A DNA stretch of 64,000 nt from Flavobacterium sp. 83. GTDB taxonomy: Bacteria; Bacteroidota; Bacteroidia; Flavobacteriales; Flavobacteriaceae. The DNA lies in the NCBI RefSeq assembly GCF_000744835.1, contig NZ_JQMS01000001.1, positions 1,860,001 to 1,924,000 of the forward strand. Reading direction: 5' to 3'. Numbering within the stretch: position 1 is the first letter of the stretch; each line of letters starts with the position of its first letter. A program made the translations under genes and the position numbers. The notes beneath the pieces are model-generated. The model had not been told where the DNA came from. It ran no database searches and worked only from the letters and a program-made list of their open reading frames with translations. This document shows positions 8,128-17,597 of this stretch, one piece after another.

Positions 8128-8430
8128 ATGAAGGTAAATGTTCATGCAGTTAACTTTGCTGTTGACAAAAAGCTAGTAGATTTTGTTCAAGAAAGAATGG
8201 ACAAATTAGAAAAATATTACGATAAGGTAGTTTCTTCGGATGTTTTTTTAAAAGTTGAAAAGACAAGTGATAAAGAAAATAAAATTGCTGAAATAAAAAT
8301 TAATGTTCCTGGGGATGATTTTTTAGTAAAAAAGCAGTGTAAAACTTTTGAAGAAGCGGTGGAACTATCGGCAGAATCTCTTGAACGTTTGTTAGTAAAA
8401 AGAAAAGAAAAGATAAGTTCGCATATTTAA
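8128..8430 (+). CDS. hpf: Ribosome hibernation-promoting factor HPF/RaiA family
   Basis: A 100-residue S30AE-family protein starting MKVNVHAVNFAVDKKLVDFVQERM. Such proteins bind the 30S decoding centre in stationary phase and block or store ribosomes. It is the short form, with no C-terminal dimerisation domain. An upstream in-frame ATG (8062) would overlap xerC and add a tail without similarity, so the ATG at 8128 is chosen. It begins 34 bases after xerC and is probably co-transcribed with it. Being next to bS21, tRNA and EF-Tu genes, it belongs to a translation cluster. Confidence 0.88.
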   Translation: MKVNVHAVNFAVDKKLVDFVQERMDKLEKYYDKVVSSDVFLKVEKTSDKENKIAEIKINVPGDDFLVKKQCKTFEEAVELSAESLERLLVKRKEKISSHI

Positions 8431-8453
8431 TATAAAATTTTTTAAAAAAATGT

Positions 8454-8483
8454 TTTGTTTGAGAGATAAAATCTCTACATTTG
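8454..8483 (+). promoter_or_regulatory. Promoter of the tRNA-tuf operon
   Basis: A -33 TTTG (8454-8457) and a -7 TACATTTG (8476-8483) are separated by 18 bases, a complete Bacteroidota sigma-ABfr type promoter. It lies 38 bases before the first tRNA. Confidence 0.7.
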
Positions 8484-8485
8484 CA

Positions 8486-8512
8486 GTCCGTTAGAAATAG
8501 CGGACTTTTTTT
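8486..8512 (+). terminator. Terminator-like hairpin at the expected transcription start
   Basis: GTCCG (8486-8490) pairs with CGGAC (8501-8505) and is followed by seven T residues. It sits immediately downstream of the -7 box and upstream of tRNA-Thr, so it is either an attenuator in the first transcribed bases or the end of the hpf transcript. Confidence 0.45.
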
Positions 8513-8520
8513 ATTGATTT

Positions 8521-8594
8521 GCCAGCGTAGCTCAGTTGGCTAGAGCAGCTGATTTGTAATCAGCAGGTCGTGGGTTCGAGTCCCTCCGCCGGCT
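8521..8594 (+). tRNA. tRNA-Thr (anticodon TGT)
   Basis: A cloverleaf folds with acceptor GCCAGCG/CGCCGGC, anticodon stem GCTGA/TCAGC and loop TTTGTAA, giving anticodon TGT. The acceptor has an A-C mismatch at pair 4-69 and the T stem has a T-T mismatch. CCA is not encoded. It is the first gene of the tRNA-tuf cluster. Confidence 0.93.
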
Positions 8595-8655
8595 CTAAAA
8601 TTTTTTTCCAAAGCGTTTGGAAATGGTTCTTTTAAAGTACTGAAAATCAATAAAA

Positions 8656-8736
8656 GGGGAGATACTCAAGCGGCCAACGAGGGCAGACTGTAAATCTGCT
8701 GTGTGAACTTCGCAGGTTCGAATCCTGCTCTCCCCA
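8656..8736 (+). tRNA. tRNA-Tyr (anticodon GTA)
   Basis: Class II tRNA with a long variable arm. The acceptor stem is GGGGAGA/TCTCCCC, the anticodon stem is GCAGA/TCTGC and the loop is CTGTAAA, so the anticodon is GTA. CCA is not encoded. Confidence 0.95.
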
Positions 8737-8787
8737 CAAAATAAAGTTTAAAATGAATATTTTAAATTTAAAAATGAAGATTTCTCT

Positions 8788-8859
8788 GCCGGTGTAGCTC
8801 AGGGGTAGAGTGCTTCCTTGGTAAGGAAGAGGTCTCGGGTTCAATTCCCGACATTGGCT
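8788..8859 (+). tRNA. tRNA-Thr (anticodon GGT)
   Basis: The acceptor GCCGGTG/CATTGGC pairs with two G-T wobbles. The anticodon stem is CTTCC/GGAAG with loop TTGGTAA, giving GGT. It lies 52 bases before tuf, the same relative place as thrT before tufB in E. coli. Confidence 0.93.
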
Positions 8860-8911
8860 CAAGTAAATAGGAAATAAAAATTAATATATAACAAGATTAA
8901 AATTAAGTAAA

Positions 8912-10099
8912 ATGGCAAAAGAAACCTTTAACCGTTCGAAACCACACTTAAATATTGGTACGATCGGACACGTAGATCACGGTAAAACTACTTTAACAGC
9001 AGCAATCACAAAAGTATTATCTGATGCTGGTTACTGTCAAGCAAAATCATTTGATCAAATTGATAATGCTCCTGAAGAAAAAGAAAGAGGTATTACAATT
9101 AATACATCTCACGTTGAGTATGAAACTGCTAATCGTCATTACGCTCACGTTGACTGTCCTGGTCACGCGGATTACGTAAAAAACATGGTTACTGGAGCTG
9201 CTCAAATGGATGGTGCTATTCTTGTGGTAGCTGCAACTGATGGGCCAATGCCACAAACACGTGAGCATATCCTTTTAGGACGTCAGGTTGGTATTCCTAG
9301 AATGGTTGTATTCATGAATAAAGTGGATATGGTTGATGATGAGGAATTGTTAGAGCTTGTTGAAATGGAAATTAGAGACTTATTGTCCTTCTATGAATAT
9401 GATGGAGATAATTGTCCAGTTGTTCAAGGGTCTGCTCTTGGAGGGTTGAATAATGATCCAGCTTGGGTACCAAAAATTATTGAGTTAATGGAAGCTGTAG
9501 ATTCTTGGATCGAAGAGCCAGTACGTGATACTGAGAAACCATTCTTGATGCCGGTTGAAGATGTATTTACTATTACTGGTCGTGGAACTGTTGCTACAGG
9601 TCGTATCGAAACTGGTATTGCTAATACAGGAGATCCTGTTGAAATTATTGGTATGGGAGCTGAAAAATTAACTTCTACTATTACAGGAGTTGAGATGTTC
9701 CGTAAAATCCTTGATAGAGGTGAAGCAGGAGATAACGTAGGTTTATTGTTGCGTGGTGTTGATAAAGAATCTATCAAAAGAGGAATGGTTATCATTAAGC
9801 CAGGATCAGTAAAACCACACGCTACTTTTAAAGCTGAGGTTTATATCTTGAAAAAAGAAGAAGGTGGACGTCATACTCCGTTCCATAACAATTACCGTCC
9901 ACAGTTTTACGTTCGTACAACGGATGTGACAGGTGTTATTACTTTACCAGAAGGAGTAGAGATGGTGATGCCAGGAGATAACTTAACTATTAATGTTACT
10001 TTGTTGAGTCCAATCGCAATGAGTGTTGGTTTACGTTTCGCTATCCGTGAAGGTGGTAGAACTGTAGGAGCTGGACAAGTAACTGAAATTGTAGGATAA
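8912..10099 (+). CDS. tuf: Translation elongation factor EF-Tu
   Basis: A 395-residue GTPase that delivers aminoacyl-tRNA to the ribosome. G motifs are clear: GHVDHGKT (P loop), the RGITI switch I region, DCPGH, and NKVD. Domains II and III follow in the usual order. It is embedded in the tRNA-Thr/Tyr/Thr...tRNA-Trp cluster, an arrangement also known from E. coli tufB. No second tuf copy appears in the window. The terminator-like hairpin downstream would separate it from tRNA-Trp and secE or reduce their expression. Confidence 0.98.
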   Translation: MAKETFNRSKPHLNIGTIGHVDHGKTTLTAAITKVLSDAGYCQAKSFDQIDNAPEEKERGITINTSHVEYETANRHYAHVDCPGHADYVKNMVTGAAQMDGAILVVAATDGPMPQTREHILLGRQVGIPRMVVFMNKVDMVDDEELLELVEMEIRDLLSFYEYDGDNCPVVQGSALGGLNNDPAWVPKIIELMEAVDSWIEEPVRDTEKPFLMPVEDVFTITGRGTVATGRIETGIANTGDPVEIIGMGAEKLTSTITGVEMFRKILDRGEAGDNVGLLLRGVDKESIKRGMVIIKPGSVKPHATFKAEVYILKKEEGGRHTPFHNNYRPQFYVRTTDVTGVITLPEGVEMVMPGDNLTINVTLLSPIAMSVGLRFAIREGGRTVGAGQVTEIVG

Positions 10100-10115
10100 T
10101 ATCCTAAAATTATAT

Positions 10116-10155
10116 AAAGCCAGTTGATTTTCATAACTGAAAAATCGCTGGCTTT
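10116..10155 (+). terminator. Intrinsic terminator after tuf
   Basis: AAAGCCAG (10116-10123) pairs with CTGGCTTT (10148-10155), extended by an inner GATTTT/AAAATC stem. Only a short T run follows, so termination may be partial and allow read-through into tRNA-Trp and secE. Confidence 0.6.
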
Positions 10156-10161
10156 TAACTA

Positions 10162-10232
10162 ACGGGCGTAGTTCAAGGGTAGAATAGCGGTCTCCAAAAC
10201 CGTTGATGGGGGTTCGAATCCCTCCGCCCGTG
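10162..10232 (+). tRNA. tRNA-Trp (anticodon CCA)
   Basis: Acceptor ACGGGCG/CGCCCGT, anticodon stem GCGGT/ACCGT (one G-T pair) and loop CTCCAAA give anticodon CCA. It sits between tuf and secE, its usual place in many bacteria. Confidence 0.95.
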
Positions 10233-10250
10233 CAAAAAAAATAAATCATA

Positions 10251-10448
10251 ATGACAAAAGTTGTTAATTACATATCAGAAGCATTTGAAGAATTAAAGTC
10301 AAATGTTACTTGGCCTGCTTGGGCTGAGGTGCAACGTCTAACGATTGTTGTTGCTGTTTTTTCAGTACTATTCGCTTTGGCAACTTGGGGAGTAGATGAA
10401 ATATTCGCAAAAGCTTTATCTGGATTCTTTAACTGGATAAAAGCGTAA
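10251..10448 (+). CDS. secE: Preprotein translocase subunit SecE
   Basis: A 65-residue single-span membrane protein. The conserved amphipathic segment FEELKSNVTWPAWAEVQRLT precedes one hydrophobic helix (about residues 33-52), the minimal SecE layout. SecE clamps SecY in the Sec channel. It is followed 11 bases later by nusG, the near-universal secE-nusG pair. Confidence 0.95.
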   Translation: MTKVVNYISEAFEELKSNVTWPAWAEVQRLTIVVAVFSVLFALATWGVDEIFAKALSGFFNWIKA

Positions 10449-10459
10449 TTTTTTTTGTT

Positions 10460-11011
10460 ATGGCAGATAATAATATTAAGAAGTGGTATGTCGTTAGGGC
10501 GGTAAGCGGGCAAGAAAATAAAGTGAAAGCTTATATAGAAACCGAGATTGCTAGACTAGGAATGGGTGATTATGTTTCCCAAGTTTTGGTGCCTACTGAA
10601 AAAGTAGTTACAGTAAAAGAAGGGAAGAAGATAATTAAAGATAAAGTTTATTTTCCTGGTTATGTTATGATTGAAGCAAATCTTATTGGTGAGATACCTC
10701 ATATTATTAAGTCTATAACAAGTGTTATTGGTTTTTTAGGTGAAATCAAAGGTGGTGAGCCTGTTCCCTTGAGAATGTCTGAAGTTAATAGAATGTTAGG
10801 GAAGGTAGATGAGTTAGCTGTGAATACAGATACTCGTTCTATTCCTTTTAATATTGGAGAGACTATTAAAGTTGTTGATGGTCCATTTAATGGTTTTAAT
10901 GGAACAGTTGAGAAAATCAATGAAGAAAAGCGTAAACTAGAAGTAATGGTTAAGATTTTCGGAAGAAAAACACCATTAGAGTTGAGTTTTATGCAAGTTG
11001 AAAAAGTATAA
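10460..11011 (+). CDS. nusG: Transcription termination/antitermination factor NusG
   Basis: A 183-residue factor with an NGN domain (KKWYVVRAVSGQENKVKAYI, PGYVMIEA) and a C-terminal KOW motif (VDGPFNGFNGTVEKI). NusG binds RNA polymerase, sets elongation rate and couples to ribosomes or Rho. Length is standard. It lies between secE and rplK, as in most bacteria. Confidence 0.97.
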   Translation: MADNNIKKWYVVRAVSGQENKVKAYIETEIARLGMGDYVSQVLVPTEKVVTVKEGKKIIKDKVYFPGYVMIEANLIGEIPHIIKSITSVIGFLGEIKGGEPVPLRMSEVNRMLGKVDELAVNTDTRSIPFNIGETIKVVDGPFNGFNGTVEKINEEKRKLEVMVKIFGRKTPLELSFMQVEKV

Positions 11012-11038
11012 TTTTTTGTTACATCTATAATATCTATT

Positions 11039-11059
11039 ACAATCGCTTCCAATGATTGT
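11039..11059 (+). promoter_or_regulatory. Hairpin in the rplK leader
   Basis: ACAATC pairs with GATTGT across a 9-base loop, 20 bases before rplK. There is no T run, so it is not a simple terminator; it could be a ribosomal-protein control site or a processing site. Support is weak because the stem is short. Confidence 0.3.
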
Positions 11060-11079
11060 AGTGTTAAATTTTTTAAAAA

Positions 11080-11517
11080 ATGGCTAAAGAAATTAGTAAG
11101 GTAGTTAAACTACAAGTTAAGGGAGGTGCTGCGAACCCGTCGCCACCGGTTGGACCTGCTTTAGGAGCTGCTGGGGTAAACATCATGGAATTCTGTAAGC
11201 AATTTAATGCTAGAACTCAAGATAAGCCCGGCAAAATATGCCCAGTACAAATTACTGTGTATAAAGACAAATCATTTGATTTTGTTGTAAAAACTCCTCC
11301 TGCTGCTGTCCAGTTATTGGAAGCTGCAAAGCTAAAGTCCGGATCAGGTGAACCAAATCGTAAAAAAGTAGCTAGCGTTACTTGGGATGTTATCAAAGCA
11401 ATAGCTGAAGATAAAATGGTAGATTTAAATGCATTCACAATCGAATCTGCTATGAGCATGATCGCTGGAACAGCTAGATCTATGGGTATAACTGTATCAG
11501 GAGATTCTCCTTTTTAA
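11080..11517 (+). CDS. rplK: 50S ribosomal protein uL11
   Basis: A 145-residue uL11 with the N-terminal proline-rich [15 protein letters not shown] motif that binds thiostrepton-type ligands and contacts factors, and a C-terminal 23S rRNA-binding domain. It forms the stalk base with L10 and L7/L12. It precedes rplA by 13 bases. Confidence 0.97.
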   Translation: MAKEISKVVKLQVKGGAANPSPPVGPALGAAGVNIMEFCKQFNARTQDKPGKICPVQITVYKDKSFDFVVKTPPAAVQLLEAAKLKSGSGEPNRKKVASVTWDVIKAIAEDKMVDLNAFTIESAMSMIAGTARSMGITVSGDSPF

Positions 11518-11530
11518 TTAAGAGAAAGAC

Positions 11531-12220
11531 ATGGCAAAATTGACAAAAAAGCAAAAAGAGGCTGCTTCAAAAATTGAAAAGAACAAACTATATTCTCTTA
11601 AAGATGCTGCGGCGTTAATAAAAGTAGTTGCTTCTGCAAAATTTGATGAGTCTGTTGATATCGCAGTTCGTTTGGGCGTAGATCCAAGAAAAGCGAATCA
11701 AATGGTTAGAGGTGTGGTAACATTACCTCATGGAACTGGTAAAGATGTTAAAGTACTAGCATTAGTTACTCCAGATAAAGAAGCGGAAGCTTTAGCAGCT
11801 GGCGCAGACTATGTAGGTCTTGATGATTATTTACAAAAAATTAAAGACGGATGGACAGATGTTGATGTAATTATCACTATGCCTTCTGTTATGGGTAAAT
11901 TAGGTCCATTAGGTCGTATTTTAGGACCTAGAGGTTTAATGCCAAACCCTAAAACAGGTACTGTAACTATGGATGTTGCTAAAGCTGTTCAAGAGGTTAA
12001 AGCTGGTAAAATTGACTTTAAAGTTGATAAAACTGGTATTGTGCATGCAGGAATTGGTAAAATTTCTTTTGGAAGCGAACAAATCGTTGAAAATGCACAC
12101 GAAATTATTCAAACATTAATCAAACTTAAACCAACTGCTGCTAAAGGAACTTACATCAAAAGTATTTACCTAACTAGCACTATGAGTCCTGCAATTGCTT
12201 TGGACCCTAAAGCAGTATAA
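11531..12220 (+). CDS. rplA: 50S ribosomal protein uL1
   Basis: A 229-residue two-domain protein of the L1 stalk. Diagnostic segments are [20 protein letters not shown] and [15 protein letters not shown]1 helps to release deacylated tRNA and in many bacteria represses the rplKA mRNA. It lies 22 bases before rplJ. Confidence 0.97.
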   Translation: MAKLTKKQKEAASKIEKNKLYSLKDAAALIKVVASAKFDESVDIAVRLGVDPRKANQMVRGVVTLPHGTGKDVKVLALVTPDKEAEALAAGADYVGLDDYLQKIKDGWTDVDVIITMPSVMGKLGPLGRILGPRGLMPNPKTGTVTMDVAKAVQEVKAGKIDFKVDKTGIVHAGIGKISFGSEQIVENAHEIIQTLIKLKPTAAKGTYIKSIYLTSTMSPAIALDPKAV

Positions 12221-12242
12221 TTGGTAGTTAAAAATTTTTAGT

Positions 12243-12755
12243 ATGACTAGAGAAGAAAAATCAATCGCGATTGAAGTTTTAACTGCACAGTTAGCTGGTA
12301 CAAACATTGTTTATGTATCTGATATTTCTGGAATGAATGCAGAAACAACTTCAAACTTGAGAAGAGCTTGCTTTAAAGCAGGTATAAAATTAGAAGTAGT
12401 TAAAAATACTTTGCTTGCAAAAGCAATGGAAGCTTCAGATAATGATTATGGTGATTTACCTTCAGTTTTGACTGGTAATAGTGCTATATTTATTTCTGAG
12501 ATAGCAAATGCTCCTGGTAAAATTATCAAAGATTTTAGAAAAAAATCGGCTAAACCTATTTTAAAGGGAGCTTATATAAATTCTGAAATTTATATTGGTG
12601 ATGATCAATTAGATGCGTTGGCAACTATTAAATCAAAAGAAGAGCTTATCGGTGAACTTATTGGTTTATTGCAGTCACCAGCACAAAGAGTTATTTCTGC
12701 TCTTCAAAACCAATTCGCTAATAGCGAAGAGGCTACAGAAGAAGTGGAAGTATAA
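12243..12755 (+). CDS. rplJ: 50S ribosomal protein uL10
   Basis: A 170-residue stalk protein with an RNA-binding N-terminal domain (MTREEKSIAIEVL, SNLRRACFKAGIKLEVVKNTLL) and a C-terminal helix that carries L7/L12 dimers. The acidic tail EEATEEVEV is typical of Bacteroidota. A 91-base gap separates it from rplL. Confidence 0.95.
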   Translation: MTREEKSIAIEVLTAQLAGTNIVYVSDISGMNAETTSNLRRACFKAGIKLEVVKNTLLAKAMEASDNDYGDLPSVLTGNSAIFISEIANAPGKIIKDFRKKSAKPILKGAYINSEIYIGDDQLDALATIKSKEELIGELIGLLQSPAQRVISALQNQFANSEEATEEVEV

Positions 12756-12846
12756 TAAAAATATAGGGTATTACTCTAATTTTTATAAAAAAAGCGCACA
12801 ATAAATAAATTATATTTTTACAAATCATTTTAAAACGATAGAAAAA

Positions 12847-13215
12847 ATGGCAGATTTGAAACAATTCGCAGAACAATTAGTTAACCTAACAGTAAAAGAA
12901 GTTAACGAATTAGCAACAATATTAAAAGATGAGTACGGAATCGAACCAGCTGCTGCAGCTGTTGTAGTTTCAGGTGGTGGTGAAGCTGCTGCTGAGGAAG
13001 TTCAAACTGAATTTACAGTTGTATTGAAAGAAGCTGGTGCTTCTAAATTAGCAGTTGTGAAATTAGTAAAAGAACTTACAGGTTTAGGTTTGAAAGAAGC
13101 TAAAGATGTAGTTGATAGCGCACCAAGTAATGTAAAAGAAGGTGTTTCTAAAGAAGAGGCTGAAGGGCTTAAAAAATCTTTAGAAGAAGCTGGAGCTGTT
13201 GTTGAGCTTAAATAG
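12847..13215 (+). CDS. rplL: 50S ribosomal protein bL12 (L7/L12)
   Basis: A 122-residue stalk protein: N-terminal dimerisation helix ([22 protein letters not shown]), Ala/Glu-rich hinge, and a C-terminal factor-binding domain with [20 protein letters not shown]. It recruits translational GTPases. It is followed by a long hairpin that probably reduces read-through into rpoB. Confidence 0.97.
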   Translation: MADLKQFAEQLVNLTVKEVNELATILKDEYGIEPAAAAVVVSGGGEAAAEEVQTEFTVVLKEAGASKLAVVKLVKELTGLGLKEAKDVVDSAPSNVKEGVSKEEAEGLKKSLEEAGAVVELK

Positions 13216-13237
13216 TTAAACTCAGTTTAAAGAATTA

Positions 13238-13283
13238 GGTTTAGGTCTTGGGTTTAGTCACCCAATGACCTAAACCATTTTTC
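13238..13283 (+). terminator. Long hairpin between rplL and rpoB
   Basis: A 16-bp stem with one bulge (arms 13238-13253 and 13260-13276) is followed by a short T run. It may be a partial terminator setting the ratio of ribosomal protein to RNA polymerase synthesis. The next 210 bases up to rpoB contain no gene I can see. Confidence 0.65.
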
Positions 13284-13491
13284 GTATAACAAAAGTCTAC
13301 CTTGTGTAATTACATATTAGTCTTTGAAAACAAATTTATTTTACCCATTACGAGGAAAAAAAATTAACAGATAATAAGAAAGTAGTTATCTTAAATTGAT
13401 TTTTAAAGATGTAATGGTTGTAAAAGAAAAGTATAAATAAATCAATATTTGTACAAAAAAATTACTTTTTTAATCAAAATTTTGTCCATTG

Positions 13492-16400
13492 ATGATAACA
13501 AATCAGACTGAAAGATTGAATTTTGCCTCAACAAAAAACATTCCCGATTATCCAGATTTTCTTGATGTTCAGGTTAAATCGTTTAAAGATTTTTTTCAAT
13601 TAGAAACTAAATCTGACGAAAGAGGCGACGAAGGGCTTTACAATACCTTCATGGAAAATTTCCCAATTACTGATACAAGAAATAACTTTGTATTGGAATT
13701 CCTTGATTATTTTGTAGATCCACCGCGTTATACAATTCAAGAATGTATAGAAAGAGGTCTTACCTATAGTGTACCTTTAAAAGCAAGGTTAAAACTATAT
13801 TGTACAGATCCAGAACATGAAGATTTTGAAACTATTGTTCAAGATGTTTATCTTGGTACAATTCCTTATATGACACCTAGTGGTACCTTTGTTATTAATG
13901 GTGCTGAGCGTGTAGTTGTTTCTCAATTACACAGATCACCTGGTGTTTTCTTTGGTCAATCATTCCATGCAAATGGAACAAAATTATATTCTGCCAGAGT
14001 TATTCCTTTTAAAGGTTCTTGGATAGAATTTTCTACAGATATTAATAGCGTAATGTATGCTTATATCGATAGAAAGAAAAAATTACCAGTTACCACTCTT
14101 TTTAGAGCAATTGGTTTTGAAAGAGATAAAGATATTCTAGAAATTTTTGATCTTGCTGAAGAAATTAAGGTTTCTAAAACAGGACTTAAAAAATATGTAG
14201 GTAGAAAATTAGCTGCTCGTGTATTGAATACATGGCATGAGGATTTTGTAGATGAAGATACGGGGGAAGTAGTTTCTATCGAACGTAACGAAATAATCCT
14301 TGATAGAGATACAATTATCGATAAAGATAATGTTGAAGAAATCATTGATTCTAACGTTAAATCTATTTTGTTGCATAAAGAAGATGCTAATCAAGGTGAT
14401 TATGCCATCATTCACAATACGCTTCAAAAAGATCCAACAAATTCTGAAAAAGAAGCTGTTGAGCATATCTACAGACAATTGCGTAACGCAGAACCGCCTG
14501 ATGAAGAAACTGCTCGTGGTATTATAGATAAATTATTCTTTTCTGACCAACGTTACAACTTAGGTGAAGTAGGTCGTTATAGAATGAATAAGAAACTTGG
14601 TTTAGATATTCCAATGGAAAAGCAAGTGCTTACCAAAGAAGATATCATTACCATTGTAAAATATTTGATTGAATTAATCAACTCTAAAGCGGAGATTGAT
14701 GATATTGATCACTTATCAAACCGTCGTGTTAGAACAGTTGGAGAACAATTGTCTCAACAATTCGGTGTTGGTTTAGCTCGTATGGCTAGAACTATTAGAG
14801 AGCGTATGAACGTTAGAGATAACGAGGTGTTTACACCAATAGATTTGATTAATGCTAAAACATTATCATCTGTTATCAACTCTTTCTTCGGAACAAACCA
14901 GTTGTCTCAGTTTATGGATCAAACGAATCCACTAGCGGAGATTACACACAAGAGAAGATTATCTGCACTAGGACCAGGTGGACTTTCGAGAGAGAGAGCA
15001 GGTTTTGAGGTACGTGACGTTCACTATACGCATTACGGACGTTTATGTCCAATTGAAACTCCTGAGGGACCAAACATTGGTTTGATTTCATCTCTTGGTG
15101 TTTATGCTAAAGTAAACGGAATGGGTTTCATCGAAACACCTTACCGTAAAGTAACTAACGGAACTGTAGATTTAGTTTCTACTCCAGTTTACTTAAGCGC
15201 AGAAGAAGAAGAAGGAATGATGATTGCTCAGGCAAACATTCAAATGGATGCTACAGGAAAAATTACTGCCGAAGACGTAATTGCACGTCAAGAAGGTGAT
15301 TTCCCGGTAATTGAACCAACAAGAGTAGATTATACCGATGTTGCGCCAAACCAAATTGCTTCTATCTCAGCTTCTTTAATTCCTTTCTTAGAACATGATG
15401 ATGCGAATAGAGCCTTGATGGGATCTAACATGATGCGTCAGGCCGTACCATTAATTCGTCCTGAAGCTCCAATTGTTGGAACTGGTTTAGAGCGTCAAGT
15501 AGCTTCTGATTCTAGAGTTTTAATTAACGCAGAAGGAGATGGAGTTATTGAATATGTAGATGCTAATATTATCACTATCAAATACGATCGTTCTGAGGAA
15601 GAAAGAATGGTAAGTTTTGAGCCTGATGAAAAAACATACAATCTAATTAAATTTAGAAAAACCAATCAAGGAACAAGTATCAATTTGAAACCTATCGTAA
15701 GAAAAGGGGACAGAGTTGTTCTAGGCCAAGTATTGTCAGAAGGGTACGCAACTCAAAATGGAGAATTAGCTTTAGGTAGAAACCTAAAAGTTGCATTTAT
15801 GCCATGGAAAGGATACAACTTCGAGGATGCGATTGTAATTTCTGAAAAAGTAGTTCGTGACGATATTTTTACCTCTATTCACGTTGATGATTATTCATTA
15901 GAAGTTAGAGATACTAAATTAGGTAACGAGGAATTAACGAATGATATACCAAACGTTTCTGAAGAAGCTACTAAAGATTTAGATGAAAATGGTATGATTA
16001 GAATTGGAGCCGAAGTTAAACCTGGCGACATTCTTATCGGAAAAATTACTCCAAAAGGAGAATCAGATCCTACTCCGGAAGAGAAATTGCTTCGTGCAAT
16101 CTTCGGAGATAAAGCAGGTGATGTAAAAGATGCTTCATTAAAAGCGTCTCCTTCTTTACATGGTGTTGTTTTAGACAAAAAATTGTTCGCAAGAGCAGTA
16201 AAAGATAAACGTAAACGTACACAAGACAAGGATGCTTTAGGAGCACTTGAAATGGAGTTTGAAGTTAAATTTGTAGAATTAAAAGACAAATTAGTTGAAA
16301 AACTTTTCTTGATCGTAAACGGAAAAACATCTCAAGGTGTAATGAATGATTTGGGTGAAGAAGTTTTACCAAAAGGTAAAAAATACACTCAAAAAATGCT

Positions 16401-17304
16401 TTATGCTGTTGAAGATTTTGCTCACTTAAGTAAAGGTCAATGGGTTGCTGATGATGCAACTAATAAAATGGTTAATGATTTAATTCATAACTATAAAATT
16501 AAATTGAACGACTTACAAGGTGCTTTACGTAGAGAGAAATTCACAATTACTGTTGGAGATGAATTACCAGCTGGAATTTTGAAATTAGCGAAAGTATATA
16601 TTGCCAAAAAACGTAAGTTGAAAGTTGGGGATAAAATGGCGGGACGTCACGGTAACAAAGGTATTGTTGCTCGTATCGTTCGTCATGAAGATATGCCTTT
16701 CCTTGAAGACGGAACGCCAGTTGATATCGTGTTGAACCCATTAGGTGTGCCTTCGCGTATGAACATTGGTCAAATTTATGAAACTGTTCTTGGTTGGGCT
16801 GGAATGAACTTGGGTAGAAAATTTGCTACACCAATTTTTGACGGAGCAACTCTTGATCAAATCAATGAATTGACTGACGAAGCTGGAATACCACGTTTTG
16901 GACATACACATTTATATGATGGTGGTACAGGAGAACGTTTCCATCAAGCAGCAACAGTAGGAGTTATCTACATGTTGAAACTTGGACATATGGTTGACGA
17001 TAAAATGCACGCACGTTCTATAGGTCCATACTCGTTGATTACTCAACAACCACTTGGAGGTAAAGCTCAATTTGGAGGTCAACGTTTTGGAGAGATGGAG
17101 GTTTGGGCACTTGAAGCTTATGGAGCATCAAGTACACTTAGAGAAATCTTGACTGTTAAGTCTGATGATGTTATTGGTAGAGCTAAAACTTACGAAGCAA
17201 TCGTAAAAGGAGAATCAATGCCAGAACCAGGATTACCGGAATCATTCAATGTATTAATGCATGAATTGAAAGGTCTTGGACTTGACATTCGTTTAGAAGA
17301 ATAA
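13492..17304 (+). CDS. rpoB: RNA polymerase beta subunit
   Basis: A 1270-residue beta subunit. The rifampicin region ([26 protein letters not shown]) is intact with residues typical of sensitive enzymes. Other landmarks are [17 protein letters not shown] and the C-terminal [23 protein letters not shown], quoted here in part as fold markers. A TTG directly precedes the ATG in frame; the ATG giving [13 protein letters not shown] is the usual flavobacterial start. The 270-base leader after rplL contains a hairpin but no clear TAnnTTTG box, so rpoB may depend on read-through or a weak promoter. Confidence 0.98.
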   Translation: MITNQTERLNFASTKNIPDYPDFLDVQVKSFKDFFQLETKSDERGDEGLYNTFMENFPITDTRNNFVLEFLDYFVDPPRYTIQECIERGLTYSVPLKARLKLYCTDPEHEDFETIVQDVYLGTIPYMTPSGTFVINGAERVVVSQLHRSPGVFFGQSFHANGTKLYSARVIPFKGSWIEFSTDINSVMYAYIDRKKKLPVTTLFRAIGFERDKDILEIFDLAEEIKVSKTGLKKYVGRKLAARVLNTWHEDFVDEDTGEVVSIERNEIILDRDTIIDKDNVEEIIDSNVKSILLHKEDANQGDYAIIHNTLQKDPTNSEKEAVEHIYRQLRNAEPPDEETARGIIDKLFFSDQRYNLGEVGRYRMNKKLGLDIPMEKQVLTKEDIITIVKYLIELINSKAEIDDIDHLSNRRVRTVGEQLSQQFGVGLARMARTIRERMNVRDNEVFTPIDLINAKTLSSVINSFFGTNQLSQFMDQTNPLAEITHKRRLSALGPGGLSRERAGFEVRDVHYTHYGRLCPIETPEGPNIGLISSLGVYAKVNGMGFIETPYRKVTNGTVDLVSTPVYLSAEEEEGMMIAQANIQMDATGKITAEDVIARQEGDFPVIEPTRVDYTDVAPNQIASISASLIPFLEHDDANRALMGSNMMRQAVPLIRPEAPIVGTGLERQVASDSRVLINAEGDGVIEYVDANIITIKYDRSEEERMVSFEPDEKTYNLIKFRKTNQGTSINLKPIVRKGDRVVLGQVLSEGYATQNGELALGRNLKVAFMPWKGYNFEDAIVISEKVVRDDIFTSIHVDDYSLEVRDTKLGNEELTNDIPNVSEEATKDLDENGMIRIGAEVKPGDILIGKITPKGESDPTPEEKLLRAIFGDKAGDVKDASLKASPSLHGVVLDKKLFARAVKDKRKRTQDKDALGALEMEFEVKFVELKDKLVEKLFLIVNGKTSQGVMNDLGEEVLPKGKKYTQKMLYAVEDFAHLSKGQWVADDATNKMVNDLIHNYKIKLNDLQGALRREKFTITVGDELPAGILKLAKVYIAKKRKLKVGDKMAGRHGNKGIVARIVRHEDMPFLEDGTPVDIVLNPLGVPSRMNIGQIYETVLGWAGMNLGRKFATPIFDGATLDQINELTDEAGIPRFGHTHLYDGGTGERFHQAATVGVIYMLKLGHMVDDKMHARSIGPYSLITQQPLGGKAQFGGQRFGEMEVWALEAYGASSTLREILTVKSDDVIGRAKTYEAIVKGESMPEPGLPESFNVLMHELKGLGLDIRLEE

Positions 17305-17314
17305 ATAAAATTTT

Positions 17315-17348
17315 AGTAATCAGTCTCGATTTTTCGGGACTGATTACT
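17315..17348 (+). terminator. Hairpin between rpoB and rpoC
   Basis: AGTAATCAGTC pairs with GACTGATTACT and continues with TCGA/TCGG near the loop. It has no long T run, so it is more likely an RNA-processing or pausing hairpin than a strong terminator. About 250 further bases before rpoC hold no recognisable gene. Confidence 0.4.
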
Positions 17349-17597
17349 CATTTATATAAGTTTTTAGGATTTATACCCGTAACCCGTTCCGATTTTTTAT
17401 TGAGACCTAATAGGTTTTATAAATAGCACTTTAAAAATAGTTTGAAGTTTAGAGAAGTAATCCGAGGTAATCTTTTAGTAGCAAGTCAAATGTCATAAAG
17501 TTTTAAAGTCGCGAATGACTTTCGATCTTAGACTTTCAAACTTTCGACTTAAATGAAAATCAATTTTTTAATTGCAAATAAATCAATAGTAAAAACT

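Noticed and set aside
8647..8862. Minus-strand frame across tRNA-Tyr and tRNA-Thr
   Set aside because: It is antisense to two clear tRNAs; such frames are common artefacts of tRNA clusters.
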